A DNA stretch of 7,148 nucleotides from an uncultured bacterium (GCA_905215045.1 CAJMOO010000090.1:1-7148); one strand, 5' to 3'. Positions 1 to 6,515 are shown, numbered from the stretch's first letter. Translations and numbers: made by a program. Notes: a model not told the origin generated them from the sequence alone.

Positions 1-236
1 GATAAATTTAAAACTTATCTTTTATCTCTGTTTTTCTTAACTTAATGACATTGCAGCTGGATCGGGCAATTGTTTGAGCGTCAAAGACTACTGGTTTCAA
101 TAACTTTCAACGCGAGTTATTGCAGGAGATCCAGCGAATAGGCGTTCTGTCAAAACTCCGTCAATGGAATTCGTGTTGCTCACATGCTATCTTTCATTTT
201 TTCTCTAAATACTCGATGACCTTCAACTCATACAAA
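1..236. other. Intergenic region downstream of the DXS-like gene, no convincing gene
   Basis: No reading frame here has a ribosome binding site or a protein I recognise. On the minus strand a frame of about 35 codons, opening after a stop near position 109, runs to a TAA near position 13; it ends with residues like NVIKLRKTEIKDKF, which resembles a transposase-type basic tail, but I cannot confirm this. Positions about 45-185 look richer in G+C than the neighbouring genes and contain nested inverted repeats (see the repeat entry). No obvious rho-independent terminator follows the DXS-like stop codon at 237. The stretch could be an insertion-sequence end, a degraded mobile element or a structured 3' region. 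Confidence 0.4.
56..135. repeat. Nested inverted repeats (possible stem-loop)
   Basis: The outer arms are GCTGGATC at 56-63 and its exact reverse complement GATCCAGC at 128-135. Inside lies a second perfect pair, CAATAACT at 98-105 and AGTTATTG at 115-122, with a 9-base loop. A smaller pair, TTTGA/TCAAA around GCG, sits at 73-85. Together they could fold into a branched RNA or mark the end of a mobile element. There is no flanking T-run, so a simple terminator is not supported. Function unknown. Confidence 0.45.
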
Positions 237-1985
237 TTAAAATTTAAGATCCCCCACAATCTGCTGAACCGTCAAATGATTCTTCTCAAGGAGTTCGGTA
301 ACATCATATTGATCTAACAATTCTTTCTTCACTCCATAATTCAGTACTTTCATATCAGAATCTCCATAGAATCGTGCGATCTTTTCTCCGAATCCACCTT
401 CTAAAAATCCATCTTCTAATGTAATAACTACATCATGGTCTTTCTTTAGATCTTCTAATAATGCTTCATCAATTCCAGTAATATAATATGGATTTATCAC
501 GGTTGCTTTTGTTCCTGTCTTTTCTTCTACAGCTTTTGCAACTTCACATCCCATATTGTAGAATGTTCCAAGTCCAATGACTGCAACTTTGCTTCCTTTT
601 TCTGTGACTTCATATTTGTTTAACTGACTGAAATCTTTTGTTATTTTTTTACCGTCAGAGATCATTTCTCCACCTGGAAGTTTGATCGCTACTGGATATT
701 GATCCTGTTCAATACTCCAGTCTAACATAGCAAGATATTCTTCTTTTGTTGTTGGTGCTAAATATACTAGGTTTGGAATATTGCTCATCATTGGAATGTC
801 TTGTAATCCAAGGTGTGTAACATCATTCATCCCATAGACAGATCCCCAGAATGTTACAATCGTTGCTGGATTGCTGTCGATGCATAGATCCTGTGTGATC
901 TGGTCGTAAGTTCTCTGTACAAATGTTGAATATACTCCATAAATTGGTTTTCCACCACCTGCTGCAATTCCTGCCGCCATTGCCATCGCTGTTTCTTCCG
1001 CGATCCCAACATCGATAAACTGTTTTCCAGCTTCCTTACGTTTATCTTCTGTAAATCCCATAACTGTTGGTGTTCCAGAAGTGATCGCTACAACCTTCTT
1101 GTCTTCTTTCATTTTCTTTAACAGATATTGTGCTGTTACACTTGAGAAATCCTCACCATCAAAGGAATCTAAAGGATTTCCTGTTTCCACATCAAATGGG
1201 GCACAGTAATGCCACTCTTCTTTATGTTCCTCCGCTAATTTATATCCTCTTCCTTTTTGCGTATTAATATGAACAACAACTGCTTTTTTTTCATCCTTAA
1301 CACATTTAAATGCTTCGATCAAGTCAGCGACTTTATTTCCTTCTTTGACATAAATGTAATCTAATCCCATTGCTTTAAACAGATTACATTCCGCCTGTCC
1401 GTTTGTATCACGAAGTTCTTTTAAGTTGTCATATAACCCACCGTGATTTTCTGCGATCGACATGTCATTGTCATTAACTACAATGATCAGATTTCCACCT
1501 AATTCTGCGGCATAATCAAGACCTTCTAACGCTTCCCCTCCACTTAAAGATCCATCACCGATCACTGCGATCACATTTCCATTTTCTTCTTTTAGGTCTC
1601 TTGCTTTGGCAAGTCCAAGTGCAAGACTTATAGAAGTTGATGTATGCCCAATTGTGAAATGATCATGCTCACTTTCTCCTGGATTACTGTATCCTGATAC
1701 ATCATCATAATGTTCTTCATATAGGAATGCATCCTTACGTCCAGTCAACATTTTGTGTGGATAAGATTGATGGGAAACATCATATACGATCTTGTCTTTT
1801 GGCGATTCAAACACATAATGCATGGCGATCGTTGCTTCTACCATACCAAAATTCGGTCCAAAATGACCTCCATGTTTACTTAATTTTTTTAATAATGCAT
1901 CACGAATTTCTTCTGCAAGTACATTTAACTGATCCTCGGATAATTTCTTGACATCTTCTGGACCATTGATATTTTCAATATACAT
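237..1985 (-). CDS. DXS-like thiamine-diphosphate-dependent transketolase-family enzyme
   Basis: This 582-residue cytoplasmic protein resembles 1-deoxy-D-xylulose-5-phosphate synthase (DXS, usually about 620 residues) along its whole length. The start is the ATG of MYIENINGPED, 8 bases after AAGGAG (1994-1999); a TTG 14 codons upstream lacks such a site. Visible DXS features are the GGHF histidine (residue 41), SHQSYPHK (71-78; histidine 72), the ThDP/magnesium motif GDG (143-145) with NDNDMSI (171-177), KGRGY (244-248) with the following histidine 259, and VGIAEE (326-331), whose first glutamate should contact the thiazolium cofactor. Histidine 391 of the NDVTH motif is kept. However, by my alignment, the arginine of DRAG becomes Trp380 and that of YPRG becomes Gly438 (family: both bind the glyceraldehyde-3-phosphate phosphate), and the nearby aspartate becomes Asn387. 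It is therefore probably a paralog using another acceptor rather than the isoprenoid enzyme, though this is inference. A divergent MerR-type promoter drives it. Confidence 0.85.
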   Translation of the reverse strand: MYIENINGPEDVKKLSEDQLNVLAEEIRDALLKKLSKHGGHFGPNFGMVEATIAMHYVFESPKDKIVYDVSHQSYPHKMLTGRKDAFLYEEHYDDVSGYSNPGESEHDHFTIGHTSTSISLALGLAKARDLKEENGNVIAVIGDGSLSGGEALEGLDYAAELGGNLIIVVNDNDMSIAENHGGLYDNLKELRDTNGQAECNLFKAMGLDYIYVKEGNKVADLIEAFKCVKDEKKAVVVHINTQKGRGYKLAEEHKEEWHYCAPFDVETGNPLDSFDGEDFSSVTAQYLLKKMKEDKKVVAITSGTPTVMGFTEDKRKEAGKQFIDVGIAEETAMAMAAGIAAGGGKPIYGVYSTFVQRTYDQITQDLCIDSNPATIVTFWGSVYGMNDVTHLGLQDIPMMSNIPNLVYLAPTTKEEYLAMLDWSIEQDQYPVAIKLPGGEMISDGKKITKDFSQLNKYEVTEKGSKVAVIGLGTFYNMGCEVAKAVEEKTGTKATVINPYYITGIDEALLEDLKKDHDVVITLEDGFLEGGFGEKIARFYGDSDMKVLNYGVKKELLDQYDVTELLEKNHLTVQQIVGDLKF

Positions 1986-2009
1986 CTGTTTTTCTCCTTG
2001 TCTGATTTC

Positions 2010-2038
2010 TTGTAAATACACTAGCAATAGTGTATGAT
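2010..2038 (+). promoter_or_regulatory. Probable promoter of the merR gene
   Basis: TTGTAA at 2010-2015 and TATGAT at 2033-2038 are separated by 17 bases, which fits a housekeeping sigma promoter. Transcription would begin near 2045, so the 20-bp MerR palindrome at 2053-2072 would lie just downstream of the start, where bound regulator would hinder its own transcription. The -10 box mirrors that of the opposing promoter. Predicted from sequence only. Confidence 0.5.
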
Positions 2039-2051
2039 ATTTATATCATAC
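2016..2051. repeat. Two overlapping inverted repeats in the divergent promoter region
   Basis: The first is ATACACTA-GCAA-TAGTGTAT at 2016-2035, with perfect 8-bp arms. The second is GTATGATAT-TT-ATATCATAC at 2032-2051, with perfect 9-bp arms; it places a TATGAT box on each strand (2033-2038 on plus, 2045-2050 on minus). The first repeat fills the spacer of the proposed merR promoter and would also form a hairpin near the 5' end of the DXS-like transcript. They may be extra regulator sites or a leader hairpin. Confidence 0.55.
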
Positions 2052-2075
2052 AACCTAAAGTTAACTTTAGGTCAA
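2045..2075 (-). promoter_or_regulatory. MerR-type promoter of the DXS-like gene, 19-bp spacer
   Basis: On the minus strand, TTGACC (2070-2075) and TATGAT (2045-2050) are separated by exactly 19 bases (2051-2069). An over-long spacer of 19-20 bp carrying a dyad is the hallmark of promoters that MerR-family activators switch on by twisting the DNA. Transcription would start near 2038, leaving about 50 bases of leader before the ATG ending at 1985. The divergent MerR gene is the obvious activator. Confidence 0.8.
2053..2072. promoter_or_regulatory. MerR operator, perfect 20-bp palindrome
   Basis: ACCTAAAGTTAACTTTAGGT equals its own reverse complement over all 20 positions. It occupies most of the spacer of the DXS-like promoter and overlaps the end of its -35 box, the position and size expected for a dimeric MerR-family regulator. 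It also lies between the proposed merR transcription start and the merR ATG, which predicts autoregulation. The binding protein is inferred to be the product of the adjacent gene. Confidence 0.8.
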
Positions 2076-2101
2076 GAATATTTTTGAAAGAAGGTTTTTC
2101 T

Positions 2102-2539
2102 ATGTACACGATCGGTCAAGTCTCTACAATGTTTGATCTTCCTGTTTCTACCTTAAGGTATTATGACAAGGAAGGATTTTTCCCTAATCTGGAACGTAAA
2201 GGAAACATCCGTTATTTTAGTGATAATGAATTGGAAGCGCTTCGTATTATTGAATGTCTGAAGAAATCCGGTCTTGAGATCAAAGATATAAAGCAATTTT
2301 TTCTCTGGGTATCTGAAGGCAGCTCAAGCTATGAAAAAAGGAAAGAATTATTTGAAGCCAGAAAATCAGCTGTTGAAACTGAAATCCAAGAACTTCAAAA
2401 AACTCTTTCTCTCTTAAAATTCAAGTGCTGGTATTATGAAACAGCAATGAAAGACGGTAATGAAGATGCTATAAATGCCATGTTGCCTGATAAACTTCCT
2501 GAAAACATACAAAAACTATATAACGAAGGTCATGAATAA
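2102..2539 (+). CDS. MerR-family transcriptional regulator
   Basis: This 145-residue DNA-binding protein starts with MYTIGQVSTMF, the typical first line of a MerR winged helix-turn-helix. The helix-turn-helix is about residues 2-22 (VSTLRYYDKEG), the wing residues 30-40 (RKGNIRYFS), and the second helical pair residues 41-70 (LEALRIIECLKKSGLEIKDIK). A long coiled-coil dimerisation helix covers about 77-110, then a short effector tail. Only two cysteines exist (52 and 109), with no paired metal-binding cysteines, so a metal sensor of the MerR/CueR type is unlikely; the tail KCWYYETAM resembles small-molecule or stress regulators near metabolic genes. The ATG has AAAGAAGG (2087-2094) 7 bases upstream; an upstream GTG at 2030 would place the operator inside the gene and was not used. 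It likely activates the divergent DXS-like gene and represses itself. The effector is unknown. Confidence 0.9.
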   Translation: MYTIGQVSTMFDLPVSTLRYYDKEGFFPNLERKGNIRYFSDNELEALRIIECLKKSGLEIKDIKQFFLWVSEGSSSYEKRKELFEARKSAVETEIQELQKTLSLLKFKCWYYETAMKDGNEDAINAMLPDKLPENIQKLYNEGHE

Positions 2540-2621
2540 TTTTTTTGCCCTAAAACTATTCGAAATAACAATTTAATGTTAAAATAAAGACAAGGAAATG
2601 TTAAAAATGAGAGGTGATATT
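2540..2621 (+). promoter_or_regulatory. merR to TAXI gap with start-deciding ribosome binding site
   Basis: GAGAGGTGAT (2609-2618) closely matches the 16S anti-Shine-Dalgarno complement. Its GAGG core (2611-2614) lies 7 bases before TTG at 2622, which points to that TTG as the start of the binding protein. The gap otherwise has an AT-rich stretch with no clear promoter and no terminator hairpin, so co-transcription with merR is possible. CCTAAA at 2549-2554 matches half of the MerR palindrome, but the second half is missing. Confidence 0.5.
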
Positions 2622-3602
2622 TTGAAAAAGAAACTTATGGTACTTTGTGCTGTCGCAATTATGATCAGTACATGCTTGACTGGGTGTAAGATGAATTCTG
2701 GAAAAATCCGCTTTGGTTCTGCTGGAATCGGTGGTACTTACCAGATTTTTGGTGATACTTTTGCCAACCTTATCTCATCTAAGAGTAAAAAATATAACAT
2801 TGAAGTAAAAACAACTGCAGGTTCCGCTGCAAATCTTCGTCTGTTATCTAAAGATTACATTCAGATGGCTGTTGCCCAAATGGATTTGATTAATGATGCT
2901 TATAACCGCACTGGTATTTTTGAAAATGATAAGAAATATCAGGGATATCGTGCTGTTGCTTCCCTTTATACAGAAGCTTGTCAGATTGTGATTCCTGCGG
3001 ATTCAGACATTCAGTCTGTGGATGATCTAGAAGGGAAAAAGGTCTGCATTGGTGAAGAAGAATCTGGAACAGAACAGAATGCTTTGCAAATTTTAAATGC
3101 TTATGGATTAAATGAAAAACTTGTTGATACTGTAAATCTGAATTATACAGATGCTGCCAAGAAATTAAAATCTGGTGATATTGATGCATTTTTCTGTACT
3201 GCAGGTGTTCAGACGACTGTGATCAATGAGTTGTCAAAACAGTGTAAGATTCGTCTGGTCAGTCTTGATCAAAAAGGTATTTCTCGCCTGAAGAAATCTT
3301 ATAAATTTTACACAGAATATACAATACCTGCAGGTACATACGTAAATCAGACGAAAGAAGTTAAAACTGTTGGTGTCAAAGCTGTTCTTCTTGCAAGTGA
3401 TAAACTTTCCGAAGATGCGGTCAAAGACATTACACAGATTCTATTTAAGAATCAACAGCAGATTCAGTATGCACTGCCTGTAGATATTTCTTTTGATGAG
3501 AAAACTGCAGTTGAAGGTATCACGATTCCATTCCATGACGGTGCTGCTGCCTATTATAAACAACATGGAATCACAGTAAATACAGAGAAAGGAAGCAATT
3601 AA
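2622..3602 (+). CDS. TAXI-family solute-binding lipoprotein
   Basis: This 326-residue protein is a periplasmic-type binding protein of the TAXI family. It is anchored to the outer face of the membrane: residues 1-21 form a lipoprotein signal (KKK, hydrophobic core, LTGC lipobox) with Cys22 as the lipidated residue. The mature part follows the family order: GSAGIGGTYQ (32-41), TAGSAANLRLL (65-75), QIVIPADSD, EESGTEQNA, a DIDAFFCTAG segment and YTIPAGTYVNQ. Length is normal and there are no breaks. Family knowledge: TAXI proteins deliver ligands, glutamate or glutamine in some studied cases, to TRAP transporters with fused QM membrane subunits. Here the next gene, 18 bases away, encodes a GltS-type symporter and no TRAP subunit is visible, so its partner is likely GltS (inference). 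The start is TTG, chosen because of the strong ribosome binding site and the clean signal peptide; ATG at 2598 would add eight residues. Confidence 0.88.
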   Translation: MKKKLMVLCAVAIMISTCLTGCKMNSGKIRFGSAGIGGTYQIFGDTFANLISSKSKKYNIEVKTTAGSAANLRLLSKDYIQMAVAQMDLINDAYNRTGIFENDKKYQGYRAVASLYTEACQIVIPADSDIQSVDDLEGKKVCIGEEESGTEQNALQILNAYGLNEKLVDTVNLNYTDAAKKLKSGDIDAFFCTAGVQTTVINELSKQCKIRLVSLDQKGISRLKKSYKFYTEYTIPAGTYVNQTKEVKTVGVKAVLLASDKLSEDAVKDITQILFKNQQQIQYALPVDISFDEKTAVEGITIPFHDGAAAYYKQHGITVNTEKGSN

Positions 3603-3620
3603 CCGCTGCGGTGTAAACAA

Positions 3621-4808
3621 ATGACAATACAACTTGATATGTATCAGACGATCGCGGTTGCCGTAGTCGTTTTGATGTTAGGAAACTTTTTAAAACACAG
3701 GATTGCAATCTTGGAACGATTTTGCATTCCTGCACCTGTGATCGGCGGTGTGATCTTTGCAATCTTTACCTGTATATGTTATGTAACTGGAATTGCCGAA
3801 TTTTCCTTTGATGATATTTTAAAAGAAGTCTGTATGGTATTCTTCTTTACATCTGTTGGATTTCAGGCAAACTTAAAAGTCTTAAAAAGTGGTGGAAAAT
3901 CTTTGATCATTTTCCTGATCCTTGTGATCATGTTGATCATATGCCAGAACTTTCTTGCAGTCGGTCTGTCCAAAGCACTGCAAATCAGTCCTTTGGTTGG
4001 ACTCTGTACAGGTTCTATCCCTATGATCGGTGGTCATGGTACCGCTGGTGCATTTGGACCTGTTCTTGAAGACTTTGGTGTTAAAGGTGCCAGCACTTTA
4101 TGTACAGCTGCTGCTACATTTGGATTGATCGCTGGAAGTATCATGGGCGGTCCCGTTGGAAAACGTCTGATTGAGAAGAAAAATCTTTTAAAGACTGCAA
4201 TTCCTGAAGATAACAGCCTGTTAATTGAAGAAGAGAAAAAGCATGAACGTCACACAAGTATGTATCCAGCTGCCGTGTTCCAGCTGATCATCGCCATGGG
4301 GATCGGAACGATCATTTCCAAATTGCTTTCCATGACAGGTATGACATTCCCAATCTATATCGGTGCCATGATTGCTGCTGCATTTATGCGTAACATCGGC
4401 GAATATTCTGGACAATTTACAATTTATATGGGTGAGATCAATGATATTGGTGGTATCAGCCTATCTTTATTCTTAGGAATCGCCATGATCACTTTAAAAT
4501 TATGGCAGCTTGCAGACCTTGCACTTCCACTGATCACATTACTTGCAGGACAAACTATTTTGATGTTCTTATTTACTTATTTTGTAGTATTTAATATCAT
4601 GGGAAGAGACTATGATGCCGCTGTATTATCTTCTGGCGTATGTGGTTTCGGAATGGGTGCCACGCCAAACGCCATGGCGAATATGCAGGCAATCTGTGAA
4701 CGTTATGTCCCATCCGTCAAAGCTTACCTTCTGGTACCTTTGATTGGTAGTTTATTTGCAGACTTCTTAAATAGTCTGGTGATCACGTTCTTTATCAATT
4801 TTCTATAA
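3621..4808 (+). CDS. gltS: GltS-type sodium/glutamate symporter
   Basis: This 395-residue integral membrane protein matches the glutamate:sodium symporter (ESS) family end to end; E. coli GltS has 401 residues. It has the two conserved re-entrant-loop signatures, GGHGT (137-141) and CGFGMGATP (341-349, followed by NAMANMQA), in the expected halves of an inverted-repeat fold of roughly ten or more membrane segments. A hydrophilic cytoplasmic-type loop at about 181-213 divides the halves, as in E. coli. MTIQLD aligns with the E. coli start, supporting this ATG. Only a weak site, GGTG (3610-3613), precedes it, so translation may be coupled to the TAXI gene. Substrate is probably L-glutamate or a related anion taken up with sodium, but the unusual binding-protein neighbour could alter specificity. 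The following small gene is 21 bases away. Confidence 0.92.
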   Translation: MTIQLDMYQTIAVAVVVLMLGNFLKHRIAILERFCIPAPVIGGVIFAIFTCICYVTGIAEFSFDDILKEVCMVFFFTSVGFQANLKVLKSGGKSLIIFLILVIMLIICQNFLAVGLSKALQISPLVGLCTGSIPMIGGHGTAGAFGPVLEDFGVKGASTLCTAAATFGLIAGSIMGGPVGKRLIEKKNLLKTAIPEDNSLLIEEEKKHERHTSMYPAAVFQLIIAMGIGTIISKLLSMTGMTFPIYIGAMIAAAFMRNIGEYSGQFTIYMGEINDIGGISLSLFLGIAMITLKLWQLADLALPLITLLAGQTILMFLFTYFVVFNIMGRDYDAAVLSSGVCGFGMGATPNAMANMQAICERYVPSVKAYLLVPLIGSLFADFLNSLVITFFINFL

Positions 4809-4829
4809 TCTAGAGGGAGACGATGAAAA

Positions 4830-5060
4830 ATGTTTGGAAAAAGAAAAAAAAGACGCGAAGCAATCCGAAATAAGCTCCGTGAGAAATCAGAATATAAAAT
4901 GAAAAGCGAAAATGTTGCAATACCCGAGATCCATACAAAAGATTTTGATGAGATTGAGGAACATATTGATGAAATAGAACAGGAAAAAGAAGAAAAACAT
5001 TCTATTCTCTATGATAATGTAGCAATTCCTGAGGTTCATATTCATAAAAAGGAAAAATAG
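4830..5060 (+). CDS. Small charged protein with duplicated NVAIPE(I/V)H motif
   Basis: This 76-residue protein is of no family I recognise. It has no signal peptide or membrane segment, so it is probably cytoplasmic. Residues 3-25 are strongly basic (GKRKKRREAIRNKLR). The motif NVAIPEIH occurs at 28-35 and again as NVAIPEVH at 63-70, with an acidic, coiled-coil-like stretch between (about 39-55, FDEIEEHIDEIEQ). At DNA level the two copies (4911-4934 and 5016-5039) differ at five positions, three silent and two in one Ile-to-Val codon, which argues that the peptide itself is conserved. GAGGGAG (4813-4819) lies 10 bases before the ATG; an out-of-frame ATG at 4823 gives only a short frame. It is the last gene of the TAXI-GltS set and may be an accessory or regulatory factor (inference). 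Confidence 0.75.
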   Translation: MFGKRKKRREAIRNKLREKSEYKMKSENVAIPEIHTKDFDEIEEHIDEIEQEKEEKHSILYDNVAIPEVHIHKKEK

Positions 5061-5091
5061 AATTCCGATATACAGGATTCCAACAAAAAAT

Positions 5092-5128
5092 GGCAGTACA
5101 TTCTTCCAGTTCTGGTTAATGTACTGCC
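5092..5128. terminator. Bidirectional terminator hairpin between convergent genes
   Basis: A perfect 11-bp stem pairs GGCAGTACATT (5092-5102) with AATGTACTGCC (5118-5128); within the loop, CCAG and CTGG (5106-5115) may add pairs. On the minus strand it is followed by a T-rich run (ATTTTTTG, from 5091 down), a classic terminator for the MATE transcript. On the plus strand TGTTTGTTATTA follows, a weaker tail for the 76-residue gene's transcript. It lies between the two convergent operons. Confidence 0.85.
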
Positions 5129-5137
5129 TGTTTGTTA

Positions 5138-6511
5138 TTATGCTTCTGCTCTCATTTTTGCATATAATTGTTTTCTCACAAAGTAATAACAGATCACCTG
5201 TAATACGATCGTTATGATCCAGGATGCTGGATATGATATAAATAAAATATCCAGAGATCTATGATTCGGGAAGATCCAGAAAATCCATACGATTCTTGTT
5301 CCTACTGTCCCAATGATCGAAAGGATCATTGGCACACCAGAACGCCCCATTCCACGAAGTGCTCCAGGAAACAGATCCATAAATCCACAGAGGAAATACG
5401 TAACCGTTGTATATAACAAGATTTCCATTCCACATTGAATTACTTTTGAATTACTTGTATAGATCGTCAAGAGTTTAGGACCAAAGAAATAAGCGCTGTT
5501 TCCCAAGATCATCATTGCAACAAATGATAAGATCAGACAGTCGATCAAGACACGATCCATTCGTTTCCATTTTCCAACACCATAGTTCTGACTGGTAAAA
5601 CTCATGCAAGCCTGTGTCACTGCATTCACTGTAACATACAAAAATCCAAAAATATTATTTGCTGCCGTATATCCTGCCATTGCGATCGATCCAAAAGAAT
5701 TCACTGATGACTGCAATAATACATTAGAAAAATTAATAACAGTGCTTTGAATTCCTGCTGGAATTCCCACCTGAAAAATCTGTTTTAAATATTCCTTTTG
5801 AATCTTTAATTTTGAAAAACGCAGTTGGTAACTTGTTTCTGATTGATACAGACATCGAAGCACAAGTATACTTGAAATCAGCTGTGAAATTACCGTTCCG
5901 ATCGCAACTCCTGCAACGCCAAGATGAAAAATGATAACCAGACACATGTTAAGACCTGCATTTGCAATTCCAGCAACGATCAAATAAAACAGCGGACGTT
6001 TTGTATCTCCGACCGCTCTTAAAATGGATGCTCCATAATTATAAAGCATAAAAAACGGCATCCCCATAAAATAAATTCTCATGTAAAGAGTGGAAAGATT
6101 GATCACATCATCTGGTGTATCCATTAATTCTAATACTGGTTTTGCAAAGATCAATCCTACAAAGACCATAATAATTCCGCTGATCAGCGCCAGTGTGATT
6201 GCCGTATGAACGGTTTCAGACATTTCTTTATCTTTGCCCGCCGCATAAAATCTTGCGGATAAAACATTCGCTCCAAGGGATATTCCAATAAATAAATTGG
6301 TAAACATATTGATCAGGGCAGTGGTTGATCCAACCGCTGCAAGCGACTGGCTCCCACTAAATCTTCCAATAACTATAATATCCACTGCATTAAACATCAG
6401 CTGCAAAATTCCGGATAACATCAATGGTAACGAAAATGAGATCAGTTTATCCATAATCGTTCCATTGCACATATCAATTTCATATTTATTACGTTTTATT
6501 GTTGAACTCAT
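5138..6511 (-). CDS. MATE-family efflux transporter
   Basis: This 457-residue inner-membrane protein is a multidrug and toxic-compound extrusion antiporter, typically driven by sodium or protons. Two MatE halves of six membrane segments each are visible, with the usual hallmark stretches LPLMLSGILQLMFNAVDIIV near the N-terminus, ILRAVGDTKRP mid-protein and PGALRGMGRSGVP in the second half. Length is normal. The ATG at 6511 begins 4 bases after the TAA of the upstream Nudix gene; a TTG at 6523 would add four residues and overlap that gene by 8 bases. Neither has a well-spaced ribosome binding site, as AAGG (6527-6530) is 3 bases from the TTG and 15 from the ATG, so translation is probably coupled to the Nudix gene. 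Substrate cannot be told from sequence. Confidence 0.9.
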   Translation of the reverse strand: MSSTIKRNKYEIDMCNGTIMDKLISFSLPLMLSGILQLMFNAVDIIVIGRFSGSQSLAAVGSTTALINMFTNLFIGISLGANVLSARFYAAGKDKEMSETVHTAITLALISGIIMVFVGLIFAKPVLELMDTPDDVINLSTLYMRIYFMGMPFFMLYNYGASILRAVGDTKRPLFYLIVAGIANAGLNMCLVIIFHLGVAGVAIGTVISQLISSILVLRCLYQSETSYQLRFSKLKIQKEYLKQIFQVGIPAGIQSTVINFSNVLLQSSVNSFGSIAMAGYTAANNIFGFLYVTVNAVTQACMSFTSQNYGVGKWKRMDRVLIDCLILSFVAMMILGNSAYFFGPKLLTIYTSNSKVIQCGMEILLYTTVTYFLCGFMDLFPGALRGMGRSGVPMILSIIGTVGTRIVWIFWIFPNHRSLDILFISYPASWIITIVLQVICYYFVRKQLYAKMRAEA

Positions 6512-6515
6512 TGTC

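Noticed and set aside
120..317. 65-residue plus-strand frame starting with TTG
   Set aside because: It has no ribosome binding site, resembles no protein I know and runs into the 3' end of the DXS-like gene on the other strand.
237..1985. Calling this gene dxs of the MEP isoprenoid pathway
   Set aside because: The two arginines that bind the substrate phosphate are replaced, so the symbol would overstate the evidence.
1986..2027. Upstream TTG start adding 14 residues to the DXS-like protein
   Set aside because: It lacks a ribosome binding site and would use residues unlike the family, while the internal ATG has AAGGAG at ideal spacing and aligns with DXS starts.
2030..2101. Upstream GTG start extending MerR by 24 residues
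   Set aside because: It would put the 20-bp operator inside the gene, and MerR proteins begin at the MYTIGQV line, which has its own ribosome binding site.
2622..4808. Calling the pair a TRAP transporter
   Set aside because: The membrane protein has GltS signatures GGHGT and GFGMGATP over its full length and no DctQ/DctM features.
4844..4851. Run of eight A bases as a programmed frameshift site in the 76-residue gene
   Set aside because: The frame is open throughout and the alternative frames stop quickly, so nothing supports a shift.
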